60,000 bases of DNA from Polytrichum commune (lineage: Eukaryota > Streptophyta > Polytrichopsida > Polytrichales > Polytrichaceae): the NCBI GenBank assembly GCA_950295325.1, contig OX485804.1, positions 47,122,001 to 47,182,000 on the forward strand, read 5' to 3'. Within the stretch, counting starts at the first letter, position 1; each line of letters starts with the position of its first letter. This document shows positions 46,584 through 56,988 of the stretch, one piece after another. Below the pieces are notes generated by a model. It was not told where the DNA came from and did not search any database. It worked only from the letters and a program-made list of their open reading frames with translations. The position numbers and the translations under genes were made by a program.

Positions 46584-47235
46584 CAGTAATCTCCTGCTTA
46601 AGTACGTACTTTGAACTGGAGCCTTTGGTGCGCACTTAGTTGGTAGGTGCATACTTTACTCATCTCTTTCTAGACCCCTCTTATTCGATGAATTGCAACG
46701 GGAAATGGATGAACCATGAGGCAACTTGCTTGACCGAAGCCCAACAATGTAAAATCATTGCAAACTTGAGCAAGCCAAACACATCAAATAAGCGCGCATT
46801 GGGGCAGGAGTATGAAGTCAATGAAGACGCCATCCATAAATGTTGGGAGAATCGGGGCAACATACTACAACGAACGACGCTAACGTCTAATGATGTTAAA
46901 TTGAAAACGTTTTGCGCCTCTGTTAGCCGATGTACTGAGCTGGAAGATCGGCTCTACATAGCACGGTCCTTGACATCGACACCAATTGCTTTGCTCCGAT
47001 GTTCAAACGGAAGCTGGACATGTGTATGATGCACTACAGACGATCGTTTGAGACGTGCCAACGAAATGTTAACAAATTGACATTGAATGTCAAGCATAGA
47101 AAATTCATGCATTCGCGGAAAATGATTCTGCATGACATGTTCAAACAATAAAACATGAACCTCAATTTTTGTCCAAAAAACTGCGCACTTAATGGGTGTA
47201 CGTAAATGGGTGCGTACTTAAGCGGGAGATTATTG
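46584..47235 (+). mobile_element. Tigger/pogo-like element copy 2, nested in family G
   Basis: Ends CAGTAATCTCCTGCTTAAGT and 'ACTTAAGCGGGAGATTATTG', with TA at 46582-46583 and 47236-47237. A plus-strand frame reads 'EATCLTEAQQCKIIANLSK', 'NKRALGQEYEVNEDAIHKCW' and 'LKTFCASVSRCTELEDRLYI'. The first two fit the helix-turn-helix of the CENP-B/Tigger transposase N-terminus. The catalytic DDE region is absent, so it is non-autonomous (652 bp). Confidence 0.88.
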
Positions 47236-47450
47236 TAATTCTAGATGAACCGGTTGAGTTTGAGAAGTGATTGGTTGTATTTTATCAAGACTTTAGGAAA
47301 CTTTACCCATCATTTTAGATGAATCTATAGTATCTACCTCAAATTGATAAAAGAAAAACTGAAAGATCACAACATGTAACTTGTTGGACTTGGAAACACT
47401 AGGGTTTTGACCAATTATGCCCAAAAATCCTCCCCCGATACCGAGTACAT
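47236..47450 (+). repeat. Family G, right part
   Basis: Continues the copy split by the Tigger-like element: 'GATGAACCGGTTGAGTTTGA', 'GGACTTGGAAACACTAGGGT', 'ATGCCCAAAAATCCTCC'. Confidence 0.8.
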
Positions 47451-47714
47451 GTTCCCATTGACCTGTTACATGGATATTTTGGAGTTGGGGCCGGGATTTG
47501 TGGATAAATATGGAGTATCTAAACTTGGGTGAATTTGATATTGTGCACTGCTTTTGAGTCGTTACTAAGTCGCCAAATAATTTGACCATGTTGAGAATAT
47601 GTTGCGGATTTGGTGCAAATGAATGAGGATCGTTACAAGTAATAAGGTTGCCCATTGGCCACCCCTCTTAATTATGAGTCACAATTTTTACTCTAACAAC
47701 TTCAAGGCAAAATA

Positions 47715-48290
47715 TAACAATGTCCGGGTAGATTTTTGGGCATAATCGGTCAATATCCTACTACACTAAATAGTATATTTAGTGTTTGATACGCTAAATA
47801 CGAACGCATACACTAAACATCAATAATCCTATGAGAGTAAGTAACATTAAATGTAAACTTAGACACTAAATATCAACTATGGTAATATGTGGAGGTTACG
47901 TGTTTGAATTTAGTGTTAGTAAGGATATGAGAAAAATATATATAATAAGGAAGGTGGCAATAGGGAAGGTAGTGTCTAACATTACTTGTCGAGGAATTGA
48001 AAATCAATGTTGAGCAGAGTAGGGTGGTAACAACACTAAATATAATCAAACACTAAATATCCAATTTAGTGTAGTGTTTCCAAGTTCAACCACTTACATG
48101 TTGACACCTTTCAGGTCCTCTTTATTAGATTGGAGTGTATTCTAAAAATTCCTCTAAAACGATCGGAGATGTTCTTGACTCTTGAACTTCAACCGGTTAT
48201 TTCTCAAACTAATTGGGTTTGTGTGTAACTACCAGCCGGTTTTCCCCGCTCATTAAAGCTATACCGGTTCTCCATGTTCATTGAACATGG
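47715..48290 (-). repeat. Family G copy (reverse), interrupted by a family E MITE
   Basis: 47715-47760 ('TTTTTGGGCATAATCGGTCA') and 48075-48290 ('GTTTCCAAGTTCAACCACTT', 'GAACTTCAACCGGTTATTTC') are the two parts of one reverse-oriented family G copy. A small palindrome 'TTCTCCATGTTCATTGAACA' lies near 48260. Confidence 0.8.
47757..48078. mobile_element. MITE family E, complete copy nested in family G
   Basis: Ends CTACACTAAATAGTATATTT and 'AATATCCAATTTAGTGTAGT' are inverted, with 'TTTAGTGTTTGAT' next to both. TA duplication fits: uninterrupted family G copies read 'ATCCTAGTGTTTCC' at this point. About 315 bp, no ORF. Confidence 0.8.
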
Positions 48291-48299
48291 AGAATCGGC

Positions 48300-48705
48300 T
48301 ATGAGCATAAATGAATTGCATAGCCAATCAGCTCATAGACATAATTTTGGAATTATGGATGAAACAAATAGTGACAAGTTCTTATAAGGGATTGTTAAAT
48401 CGACCACATATTGGTTAAATTGATCACAATCAATATGTAAAGTGTCAACTAGGTCCAAATCTTGTCATCCAAGTTGGCCAAGTTTATCACTCCTCATACA
48501 AAGTGGATGCCTTGCTCCTCTTCGTGTGCATGACGAAAAAATCAAATTTCGGCAGATCATGTGACCGTGCAACGTGTCTCTATGGTTTTTTTAACAAACT
48601 ACATAGTCGATTTAACAATCCCCTTCTTTATAACCCTTATGTTCTTGGATGAATGACTAGTTTTGTGAACTAGGAATGTTGAGAACAAGTGTCTAGGGAG
48701 ATATT
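48300..48705. other. Spacer; nothing recognised
   Basis: AT-rich with no supported gene or repeat. Confidence 0.35.
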
Positions 48706-48930
48706 CGGACATAATTGGTCAAAACCCTAGTGTTTCCAAGTCCAACCAGCTACTTGTTGTGATCTTTCAGGTTTTCCTTTATTGCTTTAAGGCATATTCT
48801 ATAAATTCCTCTAAAATGATCAGTAAATATCCTTAAGTCTTGAATGTTAACTGGTTATTTCTCAAACTTCACTGGCTCATCTGTAACTAGTGGTTGGTTC
48901 TTCCTGTACATAATTGACAACCTGGGAAGT
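48706..48930 (-). repeat. Dispersed repeat family G copy (reverse)
   Basis: 'CATAATTGGTCAAAACCCTA' (48709-48728), 'GTGTTTCCAAGTCCAACCAG', 'CTATAAATTCCTCTAAAATG', 'GTTATTTCTCAAACTTCACT'. Confidence 0.82.
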
Positions 48931-49714
48931 CCCCAAAATTATCTACCCACCCAAGCTTCCCTTGGGAATGGTACAAAGCCTTCACGGGGAACTTATGAGT
49001 GAAGATGTTAGCTTTTTGTTACCCAATGTTCACCAAGGCTGATAATTTGCATAACTTCCCTTGAGAATGATACAACATTCTTCGTTATGGTTGCGTTTTC
49101 CCCAAGAATGCTACAAAGATTGCTATTGCGAAATGATAGATTTTGTGATAGATACTTAGCTATTGATGAATGCTTCACTAGATAGTGACCCTATTACCAT
49201 TTGGCTTACCATTTGGAGTTATGTATTCCCATATTTTTACTAAGATTATCATTCGTACTCAATTAATAATTTATTTTATCATGCATGTTAAGGAACATGA
49301 AATAACTTGGCAAAAACATGAGATTTTGACAAAAAATTATAGTAACGCAAACTTCGAATGATATCCTACCTTAATAGGACTAATCAGTGTAGTTTTCAGA
49401 TGTACTAGAAAGTGATGACCTTCCAATATCAATGAACTGAGGTTTTTAACTATATATATGCAAGTAGTTTGCAAAAGCTGAAATGTATACAAATTATAAG
49501 CCAAAACATTGTGTGATCTGAAATAGTAAGTGACTCATAAAACCATAAGGTGTGTATTGGTTCACAAGTGCCATATATTTTCATATATAAAAAGGAATAC
49601 GGTGGACATCCATAGTACACATTCATAGTAATGTTACATTAGTCTTAGAATTAATATTGACTTAAAATTAGTGTGCACTACACCTATTTCAAATACATGA
49701 CTGATCCCGTATTG
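48931..49714. other. Spacer; weak threefold internal similarity, no gene
   Basis: Three loosely similar blocks ('CTTCCCTTGGGAATGGTACA', 'CTTCCCTTGAGAATGATACA', 'TTTCCCCAAGAATGCTACAA') occur between 48955 and 49115. Otherwise AT-rich. Confidence 0.4.
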
Positions 49715-50072
49715 GGGGTCATGGCTAGGCCCCGGGCTAGATCACATCTTCATTAGGTTGGGTCCCACCCCTCCCACGCCTCCTTCACTATGTGGGAACT
49801 CTTCCTTGTTGGGAACCAATGTGATAATACATGGTCACTTAAGTCATTCAGCTCCTTTGGCATGTGCATGAACTTCATCGATTAACTGGGGATAATGAAA
49901 GTGATATCAACTTGAATATTTGTAATTTTGACCGGGTATTGTCACATTGGTTCCCATCGGGGAAGAGTTCCCATGCAGGTGCATGCATGAAGACTGGGTA
50001 GTGAAGGAGGCGTGGGAGGGGCGGGGCCCAGCTGAATGAAAATGTGATCTAGCCTGGGGCCATGACTAGATC
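49715..50072. mobile_element. Foldback element with ~110-bp arms
   Basis: 'GTCATGGCTAGGCCCCGGGC' (left) versus 'GCCTGGGGCCATGACTAGAT' (right); 'CCCACCCCTCCCACGCCTCC' versus 'GGAGGCGTGGGAGGGGCGGG'; 'GGGAACCAATGTGATAATAC' versus 'GTATTGTCACATTGGTTCCC'. No ORF. About 350 bp. Confidence 0.85.
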
Positions 50073-50089
50073 TATTGCTCAACAAACCT

Positions 50090-50230
50090 GGATAACCGAC
50101 CGCTAGTTATATATGAACCGGTTGAATTTTAGAAATAGCCAGTTAAAATTCAAGACCTTCGGAAAATAATCCATCGAATTAGAGGAATATATAGAATATA
50201 CCTCAAGATTCCCCGGACACTGCACATATT
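50090..50230 (+). repeat. Partial family G copy
   Basis: 'GATAACCGACCGCTAGTTAT', 'GAACCGGTTGAATTTTAGAA', 'GAATATACCTCAAGATTCCC'; the centre-right part is deleted. Confidence 0.75.
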
Positions 50231-50524
50231 TCTTTTTTAAGGTCATCAATCTTACCGAGGTATTGGAATAAATCCAATAAAGCATTGCCCCCCCCCCTCT
50301 TTAGGTTTTTGTTAAATATTAATCCCAACACGATCTAAGTCAAGTGGCCGGGCGGGGGGGAAGTCGAATACTGCTATTTTTTAAACTTCATAAGTGAATC
50401 CAAAGATAGGGTGTCATAAATAGATTGCAAGACAGTTAAGGCTTTCTAGCGTAAAATACGGTCTCCAGAAAGATATGAGAGTACATTCTTGGATTTAGCT
50501 TGCAATATTAATGTGTTACATGCA

Positions 50525-51150
50525 TACTACATTGTTATGGTATTTAGTGCCACCTACTATTTGGAATTATGCAATGCAATAACTTTTTACTCACGAGTCT
50601 AACTTTTACTACACTAAATAGGTAGATTAGTGTTAGATGAAGATTAGTGTTAGAGCCAATAGTTACCCAAAACACTAAATGTCACTTGAAAGTACAATTA
50701 GTGTTACAATTTCCTTTGTCTTTATTTTGCATTGTCAAAGTTGAGTTCCATTGAGTTTAAATTTTGTAATATCAAATTCCTAGCATATTACATTTTCTAT
50801 GAGGCTCACATATTCTACCTCCAATTCTTCATTTGAAGATCTACAAAAAATATCATCTAACACTAAATGCGCTTTTGTAAATATTCAAAGTTACTAATCG
50901 GTACAAATAGTGTTAGAGTTGACATTTAGTGTTCTAACACTATGAAGACAATTGACATTTAGCGTTTTCGTCGACTATTAGTGTTTCCAACACTAATCTA
51001 CCTATTTAGTGTAGTGAAAGTTGATTTGGTTTTTGGGACATTATAGAACAAAGAAAGACTTTGCTTGGTAGAATATTAGATTCTCAGTAAATAGTTATAG
51101 CAATGTGTAGCTTCAAATAGCGAATGACACTAAATACCACAAATAGTGTA
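50525..51150. mobile_element. MITE family E, outer copy interrupted by another family E MITE
   Basis: Left 'ACTACATTGTTATGGTATTT' with 'GGAATTATGCAATGCAATAA'; right 'AATAGCGAATGACACTAAAT' with 'CCACAAATAGTGTAGTAC'. These fit the layout of the copy at 41.17 kb. The centre is split at 50605-51020. Confidence 0.65.
50605..51020. mobile_element. MITE family E, inner copy with ~28-bp perfect ends
   Basis: 'ACTACACTAAATAGGTAGAT' then 'TAGTGTT' at the left; exact complement 'ATCTACCTATTTAGTGTAGT' at the right. The near-perfect ends indicate recent movement. About 410 bp, non-coding. Confidence 0.85.
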
Positions 51151-51159
51151 GTACTTATA

Positions 51160-52375
51160 GTCCTTGGGCTCAAAATATCCTTGGGATGTGCATGTAGTTG
51201 TTGGCACTTGCCTCCTATAGGTTTTGTTGCTGATTCATCCCAATTTAGGCTTGCTACATAGTTCATGGTGAATAGTGTGGGCCTACTTAAAGTGTGATTG
51301 ACGCTTCAATGCAATGACTGTATTGTGGCCCACAATGTAGACTATTGTGCGTTAAAATAATGTGGAGCCTTGTACTCGAGGGAATTGTTTTTGCATAACT
51401 CTCTTTATGATTTGCCCATCTTACAATTGCGGCTTCAGTGGAAACTGTATTATTTTGTAAACTACCAAAATTCAAGGAAATCATACATTTAAATCAATAA
51501 CATGCAACAATGAAAAATTTCAATTCAGTTGAAGACAATTTCCGAAAATAATTTAGTCAATCTTAGAATCAAAGCTACCCATGCAAGACATTTGTGAATT
51601 GGAACTCACTTTGTTGGATGTCCCTCAAATGCACACTATTCTCAATCTTATGGAACAACTATGACCTACAACATAGACTTTTGATGTTATATTATGTGGG
51701 TTGGAATATGGAGTGTATACATATTAATATTTATGATGTTTTTAGTGTTGGTTCCATCATTTATATTGCGGCCCATAATATTTACCATAAACAATATAGA
51801 GTAATTTGGGGTTACTAACGTGAACTTAGAGGCTAGTTTTCCTAAAACTTGCAGAATGGGTTGTGTAGTAGTAACCAACATTTTCACCCTCCCCCTCCTT
51901 GAGTCCACACTCTCCATTCAGTAGGTGTCATGAAACTTTACTCCTAGGAAAAAGAAGTCCAATATGACATGAAACTCAATTTAAATTTACAATATACCCT
52001 TCCATTTTCATCCAACTACCAACATGGGGTATACGGTGAAAACTCGCCCTTCCCAAGTTTGCACTAATTTATTTTGACATCATCCCATTAGATTAATTTG
52101 CGGTCTCCAATTTCAAGAGTCGATCCAATAAGTTCAGAATAAGCAACGGTTTTCAACATTTTCACCCTCCCTTGGTCTTGGAGGTGCCATAGACCTTTAC
52201 CTCATCTTTGGATAGTTTCCATTGGCAAAACTATACTAACTACTAATTAAGAACCCACATGGTGGACCATGACTAGATGCCCACCTCTTTGAGTTGGTCC
52301 CCTATCAATAATGAACAGGGTTACAACAATACTAGTGATAGGCTAATAGCAGTAGCAGTAGTATTCTAGGCAATC
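51160..52375. other. Spacer; no gene recognised
   Basis: Short open frames only. Words 'AACATTTTCACCCTCCC' recur near 51877 and 52158, hinting at an eroded inverted or direct repeat. No supported feature. Confidence 0.35.
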
Positions 52376-52652
52376 ACATTGCAACCAAGGGTGAAAAAAA
52401 CCCAATTTTTTTCCGGCCGATGCACTAGGTTTTTGGTTTTAATGCAAAAACATGATTTTTGCGAATAAAACCATGGTTTTTTCCAGCACATGGCAGACAT
52501 TGGACCCTCTGCCCTATAATCTCAACTTATCTGCAACAAAACCAAATAAAGCCAGATTTTGTTGGACCTCAAATGATTGGGTTCTTAAAAAAACTATAAA
52601 AAACCCAACAATAAAACACCCCATGCAGTGGTGCCAACCTTGATTGCAACAC
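52376..52652. repeat. Short TIR repeat (~275 bp)
   Basis: 'CATTGCAACCAAGGGTG' at the left and 'CAACCTTGATTGCAAC' at the right are imperfect inverted ends; interior has A and T runs. No ORF. Confidence 0.6.
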
Positions 52653-53148
52653 CTATATTTCTTTCTTTGGAAGAATCGTCAAGCAATTAGCATCAAGAGA
52701 TCCCACAATTAGTGTAGAAGGACCCACTTGAGATGATTAAACTACAAACCTGTGGGGGTAATGCCACTTTTACTACACCCCTTCAATGTACTTTGGAAGT
52801 TTGGAGGTAATGCTAAAGGCCCAACTTAGCGAGGTGCCATGCATCTAGTTCCGGCCCACATGGTGCCATGATCATCATTGCTCCATGAAGTGCTTGTGAG
52901 GCATCTATTTACTTGTTTGACACAGTAAAAGTGCGACTATTTAAACAATCGTTGCAATTTTATTTTATTTTTTCTATAAGATAGTGCTTCGAGTGGACCA
53001 AATGAACCACCCCGGGTGTGTTGTAACACTATTCTCTTGGATACTTGGACTCGGGTGACCTCATGCATCACAAGGAGGAATAAGATCGGATGAGATTCAT
53101 ACTGTGTTTAGATAGGTCACCTGGTGCCAGGTGCATCTGTAAATTATC
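52653..53148. other. Spacer; nothing recognised
   Basis: No supported gene or repeat. Confidence 0.35.
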
Positions 53149-53151
53149 GTA

Positions 53152-53666
53152 GGGCTGCTTCAAACACGAGACTGAGGGCCCGCCGGCACCGTTGCACTTC
53201 AAGCACTCTCATTGGTGGAAAAGGCAGAGCCGGTCTAAGTTCGCTTCACACTACGCTTGAGGGACCAACGGAGTAATATGTGAATGCAAGATGGATGTAA
53301 AGTTTGAAGTGTGCATGGGTTTCTACATGGCATCGAATGGATCCATGTGTTCGTGGTCACTGGGACTAGTTTCGAAATCACCTCTTGGAGGTAGGTCTAA
53401 CACAAAATCGGGAGATGATGGCACTCCAAACGCTCACAACCGTTGATTTATTCTATTTTATATCATGTGTGAGGACCCCGTATGAATAGATATACATTGA
53501 AATAGCATTTTGTTGAGGGACCGGTTACATAGGACTTCACACTACACTTGAAGGTCCGTGACCACACAATATGATTTTGGAAGTGACTTGGGACGGCCTT
53601 TGGACACTTCTTTTGGGCTCTCACAAACTCATGGTCACGGCTCTTGGCTCATGTGTGAAGTGGCCC
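53152..53666 (-). mobile_element. Harbinger-like family B, reverse-oriented copy
   Basis: Left 'GGGCTGCTTCAAACACGAG', right 'CTCATGTGTGAAGTGGCCC', with 'GTA' before and 'TTA' after. Interior 'AGGTCTAACACAAAATCGGG' and 'GTCCGTGACCACACAATATG' match the other copies in reverse. Also lacks the Tigger insertion. About 515 bp. Confidence 0.85.
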
Positions 53667-53694
53667 TTAATTTATGACCTTTGAATCATAGGCT

Positions 53695-53945
53695 GGACAA
53701 ACCAATGAACAAGGAGAACTGACCGCTAGTTACACATGAACCATATGATTTTGAGAAACAACCGGTTCACATTCAAGACTTTCAAAAAATTAGCGACCCA
53801 TTTAGATGAAATTATGAAATATTCCTCCATTTAGTTAAAAAAACCAAAAGATGTCAACATGTAACCGATTGGTTTTGAAAACACTAGAATCTCAACCGAT
53901 TATGAACACAAATCTCTGAAACACTGGGACAAACAACACTCGTGG
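53695..53945 (+). repeat. Dispersed repeat family G copy
   Basis: 'GAACAAGGAGAACTGACCGC', 'TAGTTACACATGAACCATAT', 'AAGATGTCAACATGTAACCG', 'TGAAAACACTAGAATCTCAA'. It preserves the uninterrupted 'TAGTTACACATGAACC' site. Confidence 0.8.
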
Positions 53946-54315
53946 GCCCCGGGCCCCCTTGTTTACAACTGATATGCAAATAGACCTAAAAGGTCACGTC
54001 CATTTTTTAACTTCGATAAAAAATGAACATTGTCTTACAAAACCGCCAACTTGGACCGTAGTTGAAAATGGATGCTTTTAATCTGATGAAAAGCCGGCCG
54101 GGAGCAACCTTGAAACCGAGCTCCCCGAGGTTTTGGGCACATTTTGGCGAGGTCAAAATGTCTGTACCTTGACTCACCAAAACATGATTAAAATATGGGT
54201 GTGTTCGAACGCATCTCATCTCCACATGAGAGGTTGAAGTTGCAGTTCTTTGAGAGTTTGATGTTGGATTCGTAGGTTTCACAATCGATCCAAGTCGACT
54301 TTGAGATGTACTAAA
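53946..54315. other. Spacer; no gene recognised
   Basis: The open frame at 54007-54282 (minus) has no recognisable features. Confidence 0.3.
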
Positions 54316-54319
54316 TGTT

Positions 54320-54640
54320 ATAGGAGATCAAAATTAAATTCTTTGTTCTCTTTCAGTGATCACATGTGCCCTCCCAACAATGTTCACACATGAACCTAAA
54401 CGGCGTCCAACATAAGCGGGCCTGAGTTGATTTATTCATCTTGAATATACACTCACATTTGAATGGTGTATGGATTAGGCGTGGATCTAAGAACGAACAC
54501 CAAAAAGACATATGATTAAAAGAAATTAGTTTTCATGTTCAAAATATGTTAACTATTCTAACCTCAACAATCAACGTGATTGAAGAGATTTGTTATACGA
54601 CCACCTAATGTGCACAAGATTCTTCACTTTGAAAGTAAAC
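54320..54640. repeat. Dispersed repeat family A copy
   Basis: 'GATCACATGTGCCCTCCCAA', 'GGTGTATGGATTAGGCGTGG', 'GAACACCAAAAAGACATATG', 'AAAATATGTTAACTATTCTA'. Matches the intron copy at 10.2 kb at its left end. Confidence 0.7.
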
Positions 54641-54894
54641 GAGGTATTCAATATACGAGCTCCCATAATTATGCAGCAAATGGCTACGTCTACTAAGGAT
54701 TTGAATATGCTAATTATCGTGCTCAAATTGCAATTTGTTTCGTGATATCCTCCAAGAAGTGGGTGTAGAGAGAAAGAGTGTCCAAATAACACACGTTGCA
54801 CGATTATGTTGACAAAATGAGCAATGTGCACATAAGTACATACTTACGATGATACGAAAAGTTGTCAAGAAGTAAATGTCAAGTAGTACGTACC

Positions 54895-55100
54895 TCCATC
54901 CAACGTACACTACACATCATAACTAGTGTCACCAATTCTATTTCTCTTGCTCACTATTCATTGTAAACCGCTTGTGTAGTGTCACCAACACTAAATGTAA
55001 AACCTAGCAATATTTGTTATTCCTTGTAATTTTTTTTGGGCATTCAATGTTTACGATGTTAATGATTACTGTCACTTACTAAGTGCTTTTTCATCCAAAT
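54895..55100. repeat. MITE family E-related fragment
   Basis: 'CAACGTACACTACACATCAT', 'GTGTAGTGTCACCAACACTA' and 'TACTGTCACTTACTAAGTGC' are family E words. Confidence 0.5.
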
Positions 55101-55189
55101 TTCAATCATCCATGACAAAATTCCATTACATAAACACGGGGATGTTGAATACACCAAACTAAAAGTGGATGAACTAAAAGTAAGGTAGA

Positions 55190-55535
55190 TGGCTTGGTCT
55201 TCAGTGGGGCATTTTCTTAATTAGACCCATGTATTTGATTGGTATGTGGTTCGGTGAGGATTAAAGAGCAAACTTCACAGAGACACGTCCTTAAAAAAGA
55301 TTGGACTACGTTTTCAAATATTAATATTAACCACTATACATTCAATAGTGAACACAATTGGGAGGACCTATGCACTTTTGATGATCATGATAAAATCAAG
55401 GCATGCCCGTTTTTGAATATGATTCTTGCACATGTTTCATTATAGATTTGCTAATGCAACACGCGTTTTGCTATGTAAATCTAATTGGTAGAAGTTGGAG
55501 AACATGAAAAACAAATCAAATAACACCCACAAGTA
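55190..55535. repeat. Dispersed repeat family A, best-preserved partner of 16.26-16.63 kb
   Basis: Same order of blocks as 16262-16632, ending 'AAATAACACCCACAAG'. See that entry. Confidence 0.75.
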
Positions 55536-55559
55536 CTTTAAATTAGGACGATAACACTT

Positions 55560-55950
55560 GTAAACTTAGGACCGGTTCACATGGGGTCCCAAGTCCCACT
55601 CATGTTAGCAAGTCCCAACGTGGAGGCAAAGTCCCAACTTTCGAGCCTCAAGAAATCATTGAATATGGTTGATTATCATTAAAGTCGAATCTTGGCTATT
55701 AAATTATCCAAAAAATTCACGGGACTTGTGTTGAGAGTTGGGTCTAGCCCTTTCATTCTAATATTTGTATTGTAAGCCGAACAATCTTCTATACAATCTT
55801 AGCCGTTGAGAGCATGGAAGTTGGGACTTACCACTTCATACGGGATCCCAAATGCTAAGTCCCAAGTATGAAAATGCGGCAACAGTTTGGGGAGGTGACC
55901 CTTGGGATTTGTGGTGAGAGTTGAGTCTAGCCAAAATACCATATGCCACT
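55560..55950. repeat. Repeat-rich segment with AAGTCCCA motifs
   Basis: AAGTCCCA occurs near 55591, 55610, 55628 and 55857, and its complement near 55822. 'GAGAGTTGGGTCTAGCC' (55732) recurs as 'GAGAGTTGAGTCTAGCC' (55915). Probably a degenerate foldback element. No gene. Confidence 0.5.
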
Positions 55951-55952
55951 AA

Positions 55953-56591
55953 ATGTCACATTGGGTTAGTGTAGTGGTGGACTTATATTCTTCTTCTATC
56001 ATCATAACATTATTGAGATTCATAACATGGTTTTGTGGGACTGAAAATATTCCACGAAATATTCCCCATATTCACACTCAATCATCTTCAGATGTGATGA
56101 TATCATCTTGCATTACTTTGGAGTATTTTAAGTTGCCTCCCCCGTCGTCGGTAGTGGCCGTTTACCAGGACCGATCTGCCTGCCGGCCGCTGAAGACGAT
56201 CGATCACAGGAGTCTTACAGCGACAATCTTAGACTTGGTGGTAAAAATTCTCACAACACCCAGATCATCGCCATTTCATTTGACTGCTTCAAGAGGATTC
56301 TTGCTAGTTTACTATACTAGCTTAGTTTATCCTGTTCGGCAGATCTGGTTGCAGCAAGGAGCACTAATCGAAAGGAAGGTGAGTAGGAGCATCTTTCAAA
56401 ATTTCTCACTCGTCACCAAGATTCATGCCACCGCGAGTGGATCCGCCTCCGAGAAGTACTACCTGGATGAGTCCTCTTTTGGCATGCACACTGAAACAAA
56501 ATTACTCAAATCTACTGCAGTAGTACTCTGCGCTGGAAGGAATGATATTGATTGGGTCGTGGTACTTGATCTCTTCGAACTGAAGAGATGA
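55953..56591 (+). other. Open frame of 212 codons, unrecognised; doubtful gene
   Basis: The longest unexplained open frame outside the repeats. It begins near a repeat border, has no recognisable domain or signal peptide, and its last ~47 codons lie in the first unit of the 265-bp tandem duplication. It could be a decayed gene end, an unspliced exon or chance. Start codon uncertain. Confidence 0.25.
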
Positions 56592-56976
56592 CACATGAGG
56601 TGGTGGCTTGACATGCTTGATCCGGCAAGTTATAACAGAGATGTGAATGTTGATGATCTGCTCTCGTCGACGACATGATATGATCCTTCAAGTGTGATTT
56701 GATGATGATGATGGCGAGAAGTACTACCTGGATGAGTCCTCTTTTGGCATGCACACTGAAACAAAATTACTCAAATCTACTGCAGTAGTACTCTGCGCTG
56801 GAAGGAATGATATTGATTGGGTCGTGGTACTTGATCTCTTCGAACTGAAGAGATGACACATGAGGTGGTGGCTTGACATGCTTGATCCGGCAAGTTATAA
56901 CAGAGATGTGAATGTTGATGATCTGCTCTCGTCGACGACATGATATGATCCTTCAAGTGTGATTTGATGATGGTGA
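56451..56976. repeat. Perfect tandem duplication, period 265 bp
   Basis: Unit 1 56451-56715 and unit 2 56716 to about 56976 are identical wherever I compared them, both starting 'GAGAAGTACTACCTGGATGA' and ending near 'GTGTGATTTGATGATG'. The second unit ends about 90 bp before the start codon of the VWA/cache gene, so it duplicates part of its likely upstream region. Confidence 0.97.
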
Positions 56977-56988
56977 TATGGGCTTTGG

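Noticed and set aside
38000-56000. A novel multi-gene defence or biosynthetic system
   Set aside because: The region is explained almost entirely by nested transposable elements and spacers; no intact gene cluster is present.
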